Source of the DNA: Evernia prunastri
Lineage: Eukaryota > Ascomycota > Lecanoromycetes > Lecanorales > Parmeliaceae
Length of the DNA: 64,000 bases
Direction: 5' to 3'
NCBI GenBank assembly: GCA_003184365.1
Contig: NKYR01000074.1
Coordinates: 124,680 to 188,679 of the forward strand
The translations under genes were made by a program, and so were the position numbers. Shown here piece after piece: positions 44,430-56,754 of the stretch. Each line of letters starts with the position of its first letter. Within the stretch, counting starts at the first letter, position 1. The notes below the pieces were generated by a model. The model was not told the origin of the DNA, did no database searches, and saw only the letters and a program-made list of their open reading frames with translations.

Positions 44430-46813
44430 TTAGGGAGCTTACCCTTTTATAAATAAAAATTGAACGCTCGTTGTTATAAAAATGCTTCTTTCTCCGGGCA
44501 AATTACCGGATCATACTCCGAAAGGTTGAATCCTTACCAATTCATACCCCAAATTACATTTTCATACCCCTCCACCAAGGTAAAGAGTACAAATTGATAA
44601 AACTTGATACTGCTGAATATGATTTGGTAAATCTTTTCTTTCTTTCTTTTTACCCCCTTTTTTTGCGCATGAATTGAATTAATAAAAGGGGTATTGTTCT
44701 AAAAACACTCTTTGGGGAATATACTTCGGGGTGTTCTTCCGGGGGTGTTCTTGGAGGGGGTAGGGGGGGGGAACCTCTTTGGGGGGTACTCTTCGGGGTA
44801 CTGAGGGCGCCCGGGTACTGAATAGAAGAGGAAGAAATCCCCCTCCAAAGTAGCCCGAAGGCCCCCCGAAGAACCCCCCCCGACGAATACTTTAGAAAAG
44901 TACCCCTTAAAGATATATCGTTTGCATTTTTATACCCCAGCAGCTTTTAGTTCTACCGGTTTGTATCCCTCAGAAGTATGAAGCTGCAACTGGAGTATGA
45001 ATGAGCAATTTGCCCCACTTGGGGCAATAAGCTGTATCCGTACGCGGGTTCACATGAACATCGGGGGACTTGATGGAAATATTGATGACGGCTGGTTGTT
45101 TTTCTATGGAGGAATAATGTATTTATGGTGCATGCCAAGCATAACAGGGCTGAGGTGCTGAATTCCAACAGGACTGCATCCACATACGATGAAGTTGGTG
45201 AGGTAAGAGTTATGTTTGCAGGTCTCGTGGGATTCGACTAACATTTGGATAGTATCAACGTGATTATATTCTCCAGTGATGATTGTGGTTGTTCTTCGGT
45301 GACTAGGTCGCAAAGGAAGTGGAATTTTTGGTTGCACGAGCTACAACCTCTTGAGCACGGGACGTCAGATTATGGTTCACACTGGAAGCCTACGGAGTCG
45401 TGGCATCAAAGAGCCAGTTGCAACTGCTGTTAATCAAGAGGGGGCAAATAGAGATTTCTTGGTTGGGATTAAGATACTTATCATTTGACAGGCCGTACTA
45501 TAACCTACGCTGCGAGGCCCCGGATAACCTATAATGCACCCTATGGTGTGTCAATCTGCAGTCATCTCCACTAAATTCGGGGCCGCCCTGACTGCATCGA
45601 CACTATCAAGTATCACAGGAGTTTTAAGAAATTAATCCTTGTGAGCTCTCATTTCATCCGCTTCAATCAATTTGGATCAAGATACTTGATTTAGCAAAAG
45701 GTACCTAAGGTGATCATGCATCACGATTACTGCGACAGAGAACCTGCTCTCTAACGAGTGGTTGAAGATTGAAAGCTCTTTACCATGCCTCAGACGCTGC
45801 GAGCGGGGTTGGGAGTGGGATCAGCCGTGTCGGTTTCTCATTGGTGCCCCCTCCTCCCCCATGCATTAACACGGAGTTGACCTATTTGTGAGATATTTTA
45901 CTCCCATCAGGGCATATTAGGTGCCGCATGTCGTGCATATGCTGCATGGATTTCAAGACGATTCTGAGACCCGTGCCTCGTGAATACTTTTGATGACACC
46001 ATTCTGGCTGATTATGCGAGTCATTAATTTGTTCAAGATGATGGATGAAGGGAGGTGGAAGCGGGCTCTTGGAAGGCAAAGAAAAATGTCCAGGTCTTGA
46101 AATCCCTCCTGACTCGTCAAGAGATGCTATTGTACGATCGAATCATCACAGTTATAAAGCTGTGTATAATCAGTCACGTGTTCTTAACAATCTCATTGTA
46201 GTGAGTTCTTGGGGTGAAGTCTTCGAAAGATAACATAGTCCACATGTGCGATGGCCCAGGTAGATGGAAAAGGTAGACCACACGAACGTGGTGATCCGAG
46301 CCAATTCCTTTGTGGATTGTAGCCTCGCAGCCTTATAAGCGGCAGGCACCGAATCGACGGACGACGGTGGTCCATATGGCCGAGCAAGTATCTCCGGTCA
46401 TTGTATCAGAGTCCAGACCAATTCGGATGATCCTTACATTAATCCTCAGCAACGGACCGATCGAATGGTTTCCCAGTATCACTGCCGCGGTACGGCACGA
46501 GAAGTCGGGATCAAATCCCTCAACTGACCAAGCTCCTAGCACGTCTGCAGTAGGCTTGCAATCGAAGCGACCCTCTCATTGTGTTCAGATAAAAAACTGA
46601 GGATTGCATGAGCTATGCGGTGTAGCAGCTCAGCCACTCAATTACCACATCATCTTTTATTTTAAAGCCATCTGCAGTCCTGTTCTTATTATGTCCGCTC
46701 GCGAGGTGCAACTCTTAAGCCGTTTGCTGTCCCAGAGTATATGATAGTCTATAGTATCCAAGTTGCTGTCCTGAACTCAAATTCGAAACGAAAGAGCACT
46801 GCAATCAACGATC
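44430..46813. other. Intergenic
   Basis: Apart from the foldback element, no gene is seen over 1.8 kb. A short frame at 46,310-46,600 has no support. Confidence 0.5.
44496..45015. mobile_element. 520-bp foldback (long inverted-repeat) element
   Basis: Ends are inverted: left GGGCAAATTACCGGATCATACTCC, right (inverse) GGGCAAATTGCTCATTCATACTCC. Beyond the ends, the G-rich left half (TTTGGGG, TTCGGGG, TTCTTCCGGGGG) is matched by the C-rich right half (CCCCCCGAAGAACCCCCCC, AGTACCCCTTAA), so most of the element folds back. It has no coding capacity, and is one of two members of the same family here (other at 31703). No target duplication was identified. Confidence 0.8.
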
Positions 46814-48252
46814 ATGGCGTCTACTCCTACGTTGACGCCTCCAATCGGCGGAGATGTCATCTTAAGCAATCGTTACATCGCCGGCATAACTGCTATGACA
46901 ATCCTAGCTGTCTCGACCGCATGGTTGAGAATGTACACCCGGATCTTTGTGAGTCACAACACTGGTTGGGATGACTGGACGATGTTTGCAGCCTCAGTAA
47001 GATGGGATTTTCCATTCTGCATGCGTTTCTCTGGTGGGAAGAAGCTGAAAGAGAAACAGATTGTAACTGTCCTCACCAACGCTTTTCTAATGAGCTCGTA
47101 CAATTATGGATTGGGAAGGCATATGTATTATCTGAAGCCGGAGCAAATCTTGCGAACCCACAAGTGGCTGTGGGCAGCTGAGCCCACGAACCTTTTCGCC
47201 GTCTTTCTCGTCCGACTTTCCATCAGCCTGTTCTTTCTCCGTCTCATACCCCCGAGAAAGATCTACGTGTGGACCATTTGGGGCACCATCGCCGGGTTGG
47301 TCATCTCAGACGTGCTCGTTTCCATCAACTATTTCTTCCAGTGCAGACCAATCCGGAAAGTCTGGGAGCCAGCGGCTCCTGGGAAATGTTTCAGCGAGGG
47401 AGTGGCGGTCTGGGCAAATTGCCTCTATCAAGGTGAGGTTCCTCAGCCATAGGGGCTCAGGAGAACAGATAGGGCTCAGTAGACCAAAGCTAACGCTGTT
47501 CAAGCTGTTTCAATCATCGCCGACATGATCATGTTAATCATACCTATCAGCCTTTTTTGGAGACTCCAAGTGAACCTCCGCACAAAAGTGGTTCTGATGT
47601 TTATTTGCTGTTTGGGAGTATTGTAAATTTGCCCCTCTTCTTCCTCGATGGACAATGGCTGATGAGAAGGATATAGCACACTTGCTTGCGCAATCGTGAA
47701 GGCAACTCTACTCGTGCATGTGTTCAGCAACGTTCCGGACAAAACATGTCAGTCGAAACCATTACAAGACCTCCAGAGTCCATTCCCTTGGAAAATTACT
47801 GACACAATATCGTTCCAACAGGGTTTGAAGCTTTTTCTTGTCTATGGGCACGGTATGCTTCCCTCCAACGTTCAAAATCAAGGCACGAAGTCTCGCTGAT
47901 AAAATGACATAGTATGGAACTCTGTGTTGGGATGATATGCGGGACAATACCCGCTCTGCGCCCTCTCTTCGCGCCGCGAACCAAGGAATCCCAAGGACAA
48001 CGCCACTACGAGAGATTCGGATCTCCGCGTAAGCTCACGTCAGCCGGGAACGAATCTCGAAATGGCCCGTCCTGGCTTGTCTTCTCCACCTTCCGTACCA
48101 GACATGCCCGGCAGCCTTCCCTTCCGCGATCGGTCTCTCGGGAAAGAATCATATCGACCCACAAGCTTCAGCACATTCGACGGACGTATGAGGTGGAAAT
48201 CAGCAACGAAGCGGCTGGGAGCAAGGATGGGATAAGAGGAGACGCTGTATGA
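46814..48252 (+). CDS. SAT4/rhodopsin-fold seven-helix membrane protein
   Basis: Predicted 371-residue integral membrane protein of the fungal rhodopsin-like/SAT4 (PTH11-related) class. Six exons: 46814-46996, 47060-47432, 47505-47622, 47677-47747, 47822-47852 and 47913-48252, all with consistent phases and introns of 54-74 bp. Splicing gives WDDWTMFAAS, the first helices, YGLGRHMYYL, WLWAAEPTNLF, LVRLSISLFFLRLIPPRK, FFQCRPIRKVW, SIIADMIMLIIPI, VFSNVPDKTW and the signature WARMELCVGMICGTIPALRPLF, which closes helix 7. There is no CFEM domain. The C-terminal tail is basic and Ser-rich, suitable for phosphorylation. Likely role: surface receptor or sensor; ligand unknown. The first intron is in frame and has no stop, so a retained-intron product is conceivable. 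Confidence 0.9.
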
Positions 48253-51200
48253 AAGCGAGCCGTACGGGAACCTTGACGCCTTGTCGGAGCCCTTAGATGC
48301 TAGAACAGCAGGCTGTTCGTTCAAATGTTGCAAAAAGCGAAATAGAGGACTTTGAATGTCCTGCTGTTTCAATATGGTGCATTCAGTCTGTCTGACGTCA
48401 CCTCTAGTTAGTTCAGAGCACCTGTTGTGTGTTTTGCATCAAGAAAATGGGCAGAGAAAATGGCCCACCGCCTACTGGCAGCCTGAAACCATCGGCGAGC
48501 GGGTTTCACGGATTGCCGGAAATAAGTCGCCACAGCAGGGCTGGGGGTTAGTCACTCACATGAAATACCGCTTAGCGCTATACTTTGCGCATGGGCATAG
48601 CCCATATGCAATGCATTGTTTCAGGCCAGCGAGAGGCCATGGCAGAGGAGGGGGGGGGGGGGGGGGGAGGAGCCATGCCCCCAAGATACAGGACAGATGA
48701 TTGACAATGCAATGATAGGTATAGCAATTGACCATCTGGGCAACGCAAATCGCCGTCACACAACTGGGATCGTCTTTCTGTTCCGTGCAGCATCGCTTTC
48801 AACGTTAGGCATGTCCTGCATTTCGTCAAGTGGGGAAGATGATGGCTCCAATGATAGCTAGCCACCAATTCGCTACTCGCATTGAGCCGATGTTGACCGT
48901 ATCCCACGGCCACCACCATCGACCCAGAGCTGTGGCATGTGTAACCAAGAGGGTTGAGCGGATTTCGGGTTGTAAAGCTTACATCTGCACCGCCGCGGTC
49001 GTTGTACATCCAAGTTATGACCGTTAAGGTGCACTGCTTCTCGGGTACCGACTGGATGAAGCGTGGCGAAGAAATAGGTTGGGATGATGAGGAAGAGGGA
49101 GTGTTGGGCTTCTTCGGCTGTTGGTCGCGTTGACGGTACCGAGCGCTGAGGTTTATTAACAGAGTCTTTTAGGACAGATACAGGCTGAGACTGATTGCTG
49201 ACGCCTAAGGAAAGAAGACTCAACTAATTCCAAACAGTAACTTTGGGGGCCCGAGAGATCACGTTCATAAGGCTCGGTATAGCATTAAGTTGAGGGGATC
49301 TCCGGATAACGCGGTCGATAGTCCTAGAAGAATTTGTGGGATAATGAACGATTTGATATTACTGGAGGTGAAAAGTCAAAGAGCATATAGGTGAAACGCA
49401 ATGGACCATCTCTAAAAAATAAGCTTAACTACTGACATTCCTCGCGGGAAGACACAGCGAGTACAAACGTATTGACTCGTGAGTCCAACGCCTTCGCACG
49501 TGTCTCTAGATGGCCCAAAATCAGTGGCCGATGTCTCCATTGCTTCGATGATCACACAAGGCGTGGGTAAATATCTCGATGGCGTGAAGAATTAAGACTC
49601 GGAGATTGGGATTTCTATATGAAAATAGGTCTTATTCTCTAAAGCAAGATGTGGGCGTAAAGGAGATAATGAGAGAGCTATGCCACAGCCTAGGGGCTAT
49701 TGCATTCAATGCTTATTGGTAGAGGGAGTCATTGCCGCTCTGAGCCCAACCGCGAAGGTTAGCAGCAAAATATGGGCTATCGGCCTTTGCCAGAGAGACT
49801 AGATAGGAGTCTTCGGGTTTGCGTGAAGAATAGTCATTCATTCAGCGCAAGACTTGTTTGGCTCCCAACCATCCCTGTTTGCAGTGAGGAGTACATCATC
49901 GCATGCCCATGGAGCTGCTGTAAAGACGTTTTTTCTGTGGTCCAGAACAAATCCTGGAGTTGGCTCTATGCAAGATAGAATGGAGAAGAAAAGGGTGTGT
50001 CGATCCTCGTAGCGAGACTGTGTAAGGATTTCCATACCCAGAAGCAAGCATAGACCTCTGATTTAGAAATGCACATGGGGCAAATGACATGCGTGTATCA
50101 AATATGCATATGCTGTCAAATCCTCCAGACCCAAATACACGCTCTCAGATATCTCGGCCTGAATACACCAGCTGATGTATTGAACGCTGCAGATCTAGCC
50201 TGCCATCAGCGCGGCAGTCTGCGCGATTGGTCAGAGACTACCCCGCCCCTTTGCCCTTTCCACGATGTCGAGGTTTATTCGAGGATTCTCAATGCCACGA
50301 AGTGTGTTGGGAAACAGGACGGACATAGTGGCCCTTGGTTTGAGCTTCTTCAATACAAATTTCAACCGTGATAGACTGGAAGCTGCAATACCCGAGATTG
50401 GAACCCCGATCATGGCCTTGGGGAGCTTTTCGGTTGGGACGGTCGCTGCTCGCTGCAACCTCGAAACATCGTCACGAGAACGGTTGTCTAGTCCCCTTTA
50501 TTCGAATCGACTTCGTCGGAACAATTTATGCCCGTCGAGGTTATCGAATTGATGCTTGGATAAAGGGGAGAATCATAGATTAAGCTTTCCCCCGCTATCG
50601 TTCTCTGCACAATCGAAGTCCGCGTGTCTGCTACGATCTCGACCTCTCCAACCGAACGATCCACTGCTAAAACTGAAGTGACACCGGACAGCGAATACTG
50701 CAGACACTTGTCGACTGATACTGTCGCTTTCTGCTACTTTTGCGATAAAGTTCCAGCTCATGAAAGAAGAGACTCCCATTTTTTGCCGCCCCAGGTAGAA
50801 GGTCCTGTGGGCTCCAGGCGCGTGCGGTTCACCGTCGGTGGCCTTTGATGTCCTCTACCCGGCACTTTCGTGGTGTTTCATCACGAGAGATACGATGGGT
50901 GGCCTTGAGTTTGAGCCTTGTCAGTTTCACATCTGTTGAGGCAGGGTGAGAGCCGTCAGAGGCGTCAAGGTTTGGTTGATGGGTGGAGGCAACATTTCAA
51001 AAAAGTGATAGCTTGTTTTGGCCCCTTGAGCATGTAGCAATACGGATTGGGGACTGTCAGAGGTTCAAGATACCATGCAAGGCGGGGTGAGACTAGGCTA
51101 TCCGATAACCGCCCACAGGCAACAAAAATAAAACAAAAATAAATTCTCTAGAATTCACCCACATTGAACTACTATGTTGTATACCACCCTACATTTTAAC

Positions 51201-51657
51201 TTCAGAAATGTTATCTAAAGACTTCAAAAAACAAACCTATATCAGAAGATAAGAATATAATAATTTTAAAAGTGTCCGACCGTAGACAATATATTTATCT
51301 ATTACGAGAGAAAGTCGAATTATTTTAACAAATTTGTTGCCTCGGTCTGGGCGGTTATCGGATAGCACGCTGATGGTACCAGCATCATATACATAGTAGA
51401 GTGCATGTAGGATAAGAAGTTGTAGCGACTTGAGATGTTTTCGCTGGTCTGGAGTCACGATTTAACAGCTATTCAAAAGCTACAAGCTGGACGGCAGGGT
51501 AGGACTGAGGCCGTCAAGTTGTTACCATACGTACTTGCACTTGCACTTCTGAACGTCTCTATCATTGCGATTGTTCTGACTTGCGTAGTGCAATCTCACA
51601 GTATCTGGGCTTTGCTGTCTCCGCTGCAGCTGACGTGGCCGGCAGCAGCTGCGATAG
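48253..51657. other. Gene-poor region with a poly-G run
   Basis: 3.4 kb without a convincing gene. It includes an 18-G run at 48650-48667 and an AT-rich stretch at 51,120-51,340. Open frames on both strands at 50,230-50,550 overlap and lack other support. Confidence 0.5.
48650..48667. repeat. 18-bp poly-G run
   Basis: Eighteen consecutive G bases, third such homopolymer in the window. Confidence 0.9.
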
Positions 51658-52181
51658 CTACTTCGCATCTTGGTTTTTGCGATGCTCCTCAACATGACTC
51701 TGGATGTGCCCGCTATCGAAGAACTCCTTCAGCTGCGCGATCTTCCCCTCCGAGTTGAACCGGACCAAGTCCACGTATTCCACACGATACGGTGTGTCTG
51801 GATGGTACAAAGCTCAAGTCAGCGAGACAAGGTTCCAGAGAAGAGCAAGGCAGGCAGGCTCCCGTCCACCGATGCCTCCGACTCACCGTATTTGGACGTC
51901 GCAGTGGCCAATAGCTCGACCGCCGCCCAGGCTGATTCCCCGCCGCCAATCACGCGCACAACCTCCACCCGGATCGTCTCGACTTTCAATCCGTCGGCGA
52001 TGCGAGTCCAGATGCCCTCGTGCCATTCTTCCATGGATTTGTAATGGCCGCCGACGTGGAAGTCTTCGCCCACGACGGTGATGTCGACGGGGTCGGCGAG
52101 GTAGGTGTGGAAGGTGTTGGGGTTGTCGCGGCTGGCGAACATCTCCTCGATTTGGTAGGCATTTGGATATGGAAGAGGCAT
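51658..52181 (-). CDS. SnoaL-like / NTF2-fold protein
   Basis: Predicted 144-residue protein, probably with a cone-shaped alpha+beta barrel. Exon 1 is 52181-51887, exon 2 51797-51658; the 89-bp intron has donor GTGAGT and acceptor TCCAG, phase 1 giving an Asp codon. The pattern is typical of SnoaL-like proteins: a long N-terminal helix, DNPNTFHTYLADPVDITVVG, GGHYKSMEEWHEGIW, then strands with EYVDLVRFNSEGKIAQLKEFFDSG. This fold includes ester cyclases, dehydratases and limonene epoxide hydrolases, so the reaction is not predictable. No signal peptide, therefore cytosolic. The start ATG is supported by homology-like length (130-150 residues). It stands alone, not in a visible biosynthetic cluster. 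Confidence 0.85.
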
Positions 52182-53731
52182 GGTGGGAGTGGATAATGAT
52201 GAAGGGTTGGGTTTTTGGAGAAGGTAGGGTTTTTCCTTGTGCTGCATATGAGAGGGGAAGTATGGAGCATTTATGTGTGCCTTTGCAGGAGTCTCGCTGA
52301 ACTTACTTTTTTTTTCCCCCCTCCATTGCACTCAGGTGAGACATCATCAGGCGTCTGAGGTTGCGAATCGTCCGTGTCAATTCGCGGGATCATCGAGGCC
52401 CGTTCTGCTTCTTCGGCTACCTTTGTCCGTTTCCGTGTGATCCGCCGGACGCGCACAGAAATGAGAAGAATGAAGAATCTGAGCTAATGACTTGAGGTGA
52501 TGATTGATTGCATTAGACTCAGTGATCCTGCATGAGATTCGCCAAGTTTGTATTCCCAAAACAGCGGTAGCCAATGGTGGTACAGCTTGGTTGCAGACTG
52601 ACGTGGTCTTTGGTGGCCACTGATACACAGCAACTGCCTTTACCATATCATCGTGTACAACAAGACCGAGTTCAGAGATGGTACTCGGGACGGAATTTCC
52701 GTTGATGGAGACCAGAGCCCCCACGACAACCCGGGGCGTGCCTCCCGCCCCGCCCTCCCCCCACTGTACGGGTCGTCATACTCGTACAAGTACCGCAAAG
52801 ATTGGCAGATAAGATAGTGCTGATAATGTGTTACATCGCGTAAACATCACCTCTCTAAATCGGCGTCCTGAATAGCCTCTCGCATCTCCTACCTAGCAGG
52901 AAGTGCACTGTTCAAAAACGAGGCTCGATCATCCCCAGTCCCATAACATCATAAATCAAAGCTGGCAAGAAAAAAAAAGAGTTGTAGATGATTGACAGAT
53001 CTTGTTCTGCTGGAAATCGCCTCTTACGCTCTTTTTCTCCTGATTATGGACTACAGTTTTGCAAAATGGTGAAATGTGTTGGAGATAGTTGGCAGTCAGC
53101 CCTACCGGCTCCTACCGGACTACTCTAGTGGCCTTCGGACAAGTCTTCCTTTTCTCCGTAGATGTAGCTACTCCTCCAGATCGGAGTAGGAGGTGCATGT
53201 CTCATGTAAAGTACCCAGTTGATTCCTGACGAGGGATAAGGTACTTCTAGAATACCCACCAACGATATATTGCCGAGGTGCTTGCATCTGTGTGCGTTCC
53301 AAAGGCAAATCATGGATACCGCCTTAAGGTGCTGTTGATGAAATTTGTGGCGAAAACTATGTAGAGGAGAATCTTACGTCTCTACAAGTTACACACGTAT
53401 CGGCTAGCGGCTACTCTACTCTGGACTGCGTCGGGGGATTTTCAAGCACTAGTGCATCTTAAATACTGTTTCAAATAAGGTCCAGTACTAGGGGGGAAAA
53501 AGACTGTCAAATCGAACAGAGAGACAAGGTTAGGGTTTTTGAATGCCAATATACCGCTGTATTGTTTATCAATACAAGCACGGCTGAGTGAGAGGATTCA
53601 TTGACACCCTCGCTCTATGAAGCAACTCACTCCCCAAAGGAGGTTCACTTTGCGCACAGGCCTTCAAACATCCCGCCTCCAACGCCCTACGCCTCAACTC
53701 CCACTCCGACTCCCTTCAAACCACGTACATA
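52182..53731. other. Intergenic
   Basis: 1.5 kb between two minus-strand genes. It has a pyrimidine-rich leader upstream of the SnoaL gene and no recognised gene, repeat or RNA. Confidence 0.5.
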
Positions 53732-54664
53732 TCAAACCCCCTTCTGCCCCCGATTGATCCCCTTGACGATCCCCACCGCCGCCGCGGCCGCGAACGCCCC
53801 CAACCCGACCATCTGCACCGCGCCCACGATCCCCATGCGCACCTCGCGCCGCCCCTTCCACCCGACGACCGAGCCCGTCTTCACCCAGCCGAAGGCGAAG
53901 AGGCACACCACCACGACGGCGATGCTGCAGAAGAACGCGACGAACACCTGCGCCCGCCGCACGCAGAGGTACGGGATGAGCGGGACGAAGCCGCCGATGA
54001 AGTAGCCCGAGGCGAGCGTGACGCCGCTGATCCAGGGGGTGGAGGTCGAGGGCGGGGAGAGGTGGTGGTGGTGCGAGAGCAGGTAGGTCGTCTGTTGGGG
54101 CAGGGGGAGGGAGTGGAATTCGGCGAGGACGGCGGCGGTGAGGGCGGGGGTGTGGTAGGGGGCCCAGATCCCCTTTACGGCTGCGGCGGTCCCGGCGGGG
54201 TCGTTGAGGAGCATGTCTTCGATCTCGCGGCGCTTGCAGTCGTACTCCAGGCTGGGCGGAGTCAGCTGTGTTACAAGGTGGGCAGTAGACTTGAAGAGAG
54301 TGCAGGAGGGAGAGGGGGAGGGATGGACGAGGTCTTACGAATCGCTCTTCGACCCCAGTAATCCCCCCAGTCCCATTGAGATTGCCCCCGCGAACAGCTC
54401 AGCCAGTCCACCAGAGACGACCACCTTCGCATTCCCGTAATCAGTGAGCCCTGCAGCGACGGCAAATGGTACAACGATGCCATCGGACACTCCGATGACG
54501 GCATCCTTGACGTTACTGGGGCTTGGCTTGAAGTTGCGGAGGCGGTGGAGTAGCGACGATTGGTCGGTTCGACGGGGATTTGGGGTTGGAGAGAAAGAGT
54601 TGGTAATGGGTGCTTTTGGAGCGAAGCGTTGCGACTCTAGCTCGATGCTGGTGGAAGGTTCCAT
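53732..54664 (-). CDS. CCC1: CCC1/VIT-family vacuolar iron/manganese transporter
   Basis: Predicted 281-residue transporter that moves Fe2+ or Mn2+ into the vacuole and so protects against metal overload. Exon 1 (54664-54339) encodes the disordered N-terminus, then helix 1 with DAVIGVSDGIVVPFA, the family hallmark with a metal-gating Asp, and helix 2 with GLAELFAGAISMGLGG. An 87-bp intron (GTAAGA..CCCAG, phase 2) precedes exon 2 (54251-53732). Exon 2 starts with the cytosolic metal-binding helix (EYDCKRREIEDML), followed by three more helices; the GYFIGGFVPLIPY hinge is present. Location: vacuolar membrane. Length (usual 240-330) is normal. The gene symbol is by family, not proven orthology. 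Confidence 0.92.
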
Positions 54665-55584
54665 GGTTGTGGTTGAGGTGCTCGTTGTTTTGGTGCTGTA
54701 GATTGTGGACGAGGTTGTCGCTGAGTGTTCATGTTAGAGAGTTACAACTTATAAGACAGCTACACTGGAAGATCTTCCCAGCTGAGGATCTTTCCGTCGC
54801 TGCAGTGCTTTTACATAGGACTTGTCGGAGTCAAAACTTACAAGGCTTAACGCTGTTACAACTAAATGACAGACCATCTTCCTTCTCGAAACTTGGCAGC
54901 TCAAGTTGCGGCGGCTGACTATTGAATTGCATGATTCTTGGACAAGCATTCGAATACTTCAAATCTGTGCTGGATGTTTTCACCATGGCGGGATTGAGCG
55001 ATGTACAAAGACAGGGAATTGAAGTTGACTCCAACAGAGCTTAATCCCTGCTGGATGCTAGAAGCGGGTTATGATATTTGTATAGGTCAGAGCAAAGAAG
55101 AAAGAATTACAAAGTAAAGCTCCACAAGGAAAGGGAATCGCAGTGTGAATGTGGGAGTAATAAAGGCGACCAATCAGTGCATTGGTATTAGTCAGGTCAT
55201 CGGGTGGTCAACACCAATGACTGCAGAGACAATTATGATTGGTTTGTAGGTATGCGACGGGATAAAACCCATTTATATATGTATGTACATGGAGAACCTG
55301 CGCGTGTAAGCAAGGATAGCTGCATAAGAGAAAGAAAGATTTGGCAAGGTCAGAATGTGCGGGGCGTACCTGCGTTTTCCACAACCTCTGAGTCTGAGCA
55401 TCGACTTTCGCATCTATATTAATCTGTTTTTCAGATCGATGCTGTGTCGAACGCATCGTGCAAGAATGCAGTCTGCAATGCATGGACACTGTCAGGGTTT
55501 GTAGCCGATAAGCGAAGAACCTGGGGTATTCTGGGGTACATGCGAAACCTAATGCTTGTCCATGCTTGACGCCATCATCATTCT
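54665..55584. other. Intergenic
   Basis: 0.9 kb between the CCC1 start and the end of ERCC1, which are both on the minus strand. No gene seen; iron-responsive motifs (HapX/GATA) could be searched here. Confidence 0.5.
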
Positions 55585-56754
55585 TCACTCCTTTCGCAGT
55601 TTCGCTAGAGCCGCTGCCATGCCTTCACTCAGACTTTCCTTAGCATTGGCCGGTGCCTCCTTGGCGTGGGCACTTCCGCTCGGGTCCATCTCCATTTCCT
55701 CTGCGGCCGCCAATAGGAGAGCTTCCTCTTCATCTGGACCAGGCTCCCAAAGAGGCATTTCATCCGCCGGTCTCTTAGGAGGTCGTTGCTGCGCTTGCTC
55801 CGCGGCAACAAACCCTGAAGCTTTTGGATCCTTGGTTGACATCTCGCCTGCCGGTACAGGCGCTGAGCTTCGACGTTTGCCGTCATCTGCGTCTTCGAAC
55901 AAACTGTCATGCCTAGCCAAGCCTGTAGATGTCTGGCCCCCAGGTTGACCAATGGAGCTTTCCTCTCTCACAACCCCCACCCCCCTTCTCGCCGCTTTCC
56001 TTACCCTAAAGTTCTCCCTCACAGTGCCGATCCACCTCTGCACCTTCTTCTCCCCCCATCCCGTAACTTCTCCGATCTCCTCTGGTCGCGCATTCACAGC
56101 AGCTCTCACGCTTCCAAATGCGGAGACCAAGCTCAATGCGTCCGTCTTGTTGATACTCCTTGGTACGGTTATGAACTCGACCAGCTTCTCACTGTAGCTT
56201 GTAGCTTGATGTGCACGTATGCTTGCCGGTGAGGCATGCTCAAATGACTTGTAGAGCTCCAGATACCGCCCGGCCTCCTGCGCTGACCAGCACAATATCA
56301 ATGTCAAGTTATTGATCAGACTCGTCTTGCTCAATTCCTTCAAGCTCTCCTCATGATTTTGTATATCCACCATGGTCAATAGCACCCTCAAATTATACTT
56401 GTGGCCCAACGCGCGTATACGAGAGTAGATGTATTCGGGATGTAGGCGGTGGTATTTTAGACTGAGGAAGAGAGCGCACGTTGTAGCGCCGAGCACGTAG
56501 TCAGCGGGTATATCGCCGTACTCCCATGGCAAGGAGCGGATGTTGTTTAGAATGGGATTGCCCTTCTGACGGGTGGAAACGATGATGGAGGAAGGCGCGG
56601 AGCGGGAGGGGAGGGCTTGAGGTTTGGGTTGTTGGATCTTGGGAGCTGTGGAGGAGCTGGTAGAGGAACCTGGGGCATGACCTTGCCTATCAACAGCATC
56701 CACAATGGCAGCGAAGTCTGCATCATCACCAAATTCCTCGTCCATGACCGACAT
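55585..56754 (-). CDS. rad10: DNA excision repair protein ERCC1/Rad10 (Swi10)
   Basis: Predicted 389-residue non-catalytic subunit of the XPF-ERCC1 structure-specific endonuclease, acting in nucleotide-excision and interstrand-crosslink repair in the nucleus. Single exon from the ATG at 56754 (chosen over an upstream non-ATG open frame). The central domain shows GNPILNNIRSLPWEYGDIPADYVLG, the family hallmark, and LSLKYHRLHPEYIYSRI, LTMVDIQNHEESLKELSK and LILCWSAQEAGRYLELYK. A tandem helix-hairpin-helix follows (LVEFITVPRSINKTDALSLV..FGSVRAAVNARPEEI..VTGWGEKKVQRW), which binds XPF and ssDNA. A long disordered acidic C-terminal tail is usual in filamentous ascomycetes. Its partner is outside this window. 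Confidence 0.95.
   Translation of the reverse strand: MSVMDEEFGDDADFAAIVDAVDRQGHAPGSSTSSSTAPKIQQPKPQALPSRSAPSSIIVSTRQKGNPILNNIRSLPWEYGDIPADYVLGATTCALFLSLKYHRLHPEYIYSRIRALGHKYNLRVLLTMVDIQNHEESLKELSKTSLINNLTLILCWSAQEAGRYLELYKSFEHASPASIRAHQATSYSEKLVEFITVPRSINKTDALSLVSAFGSVRAAVNARPEEIGEVTGWGEKKVQRWIGTVRENFRVRKAARRGVGVVREESSIGQPGGQTSTGLARHDSLFEDADDGKRRSSAPVPAGEMSTKDPKASGFVAAEQAQQRPPKRPADEMPLWEPGPDEEEALLLAAAEEMEMDPSGSAHAKEAPANAKESLSEGMAAALAKLRKE

Noticed and set aside
50231..50552. Overlapping 75- and 95-codon frames on opposite strands
   Set aside because: Both look equally plausible, which usually means neither is coding; no family or splice support.
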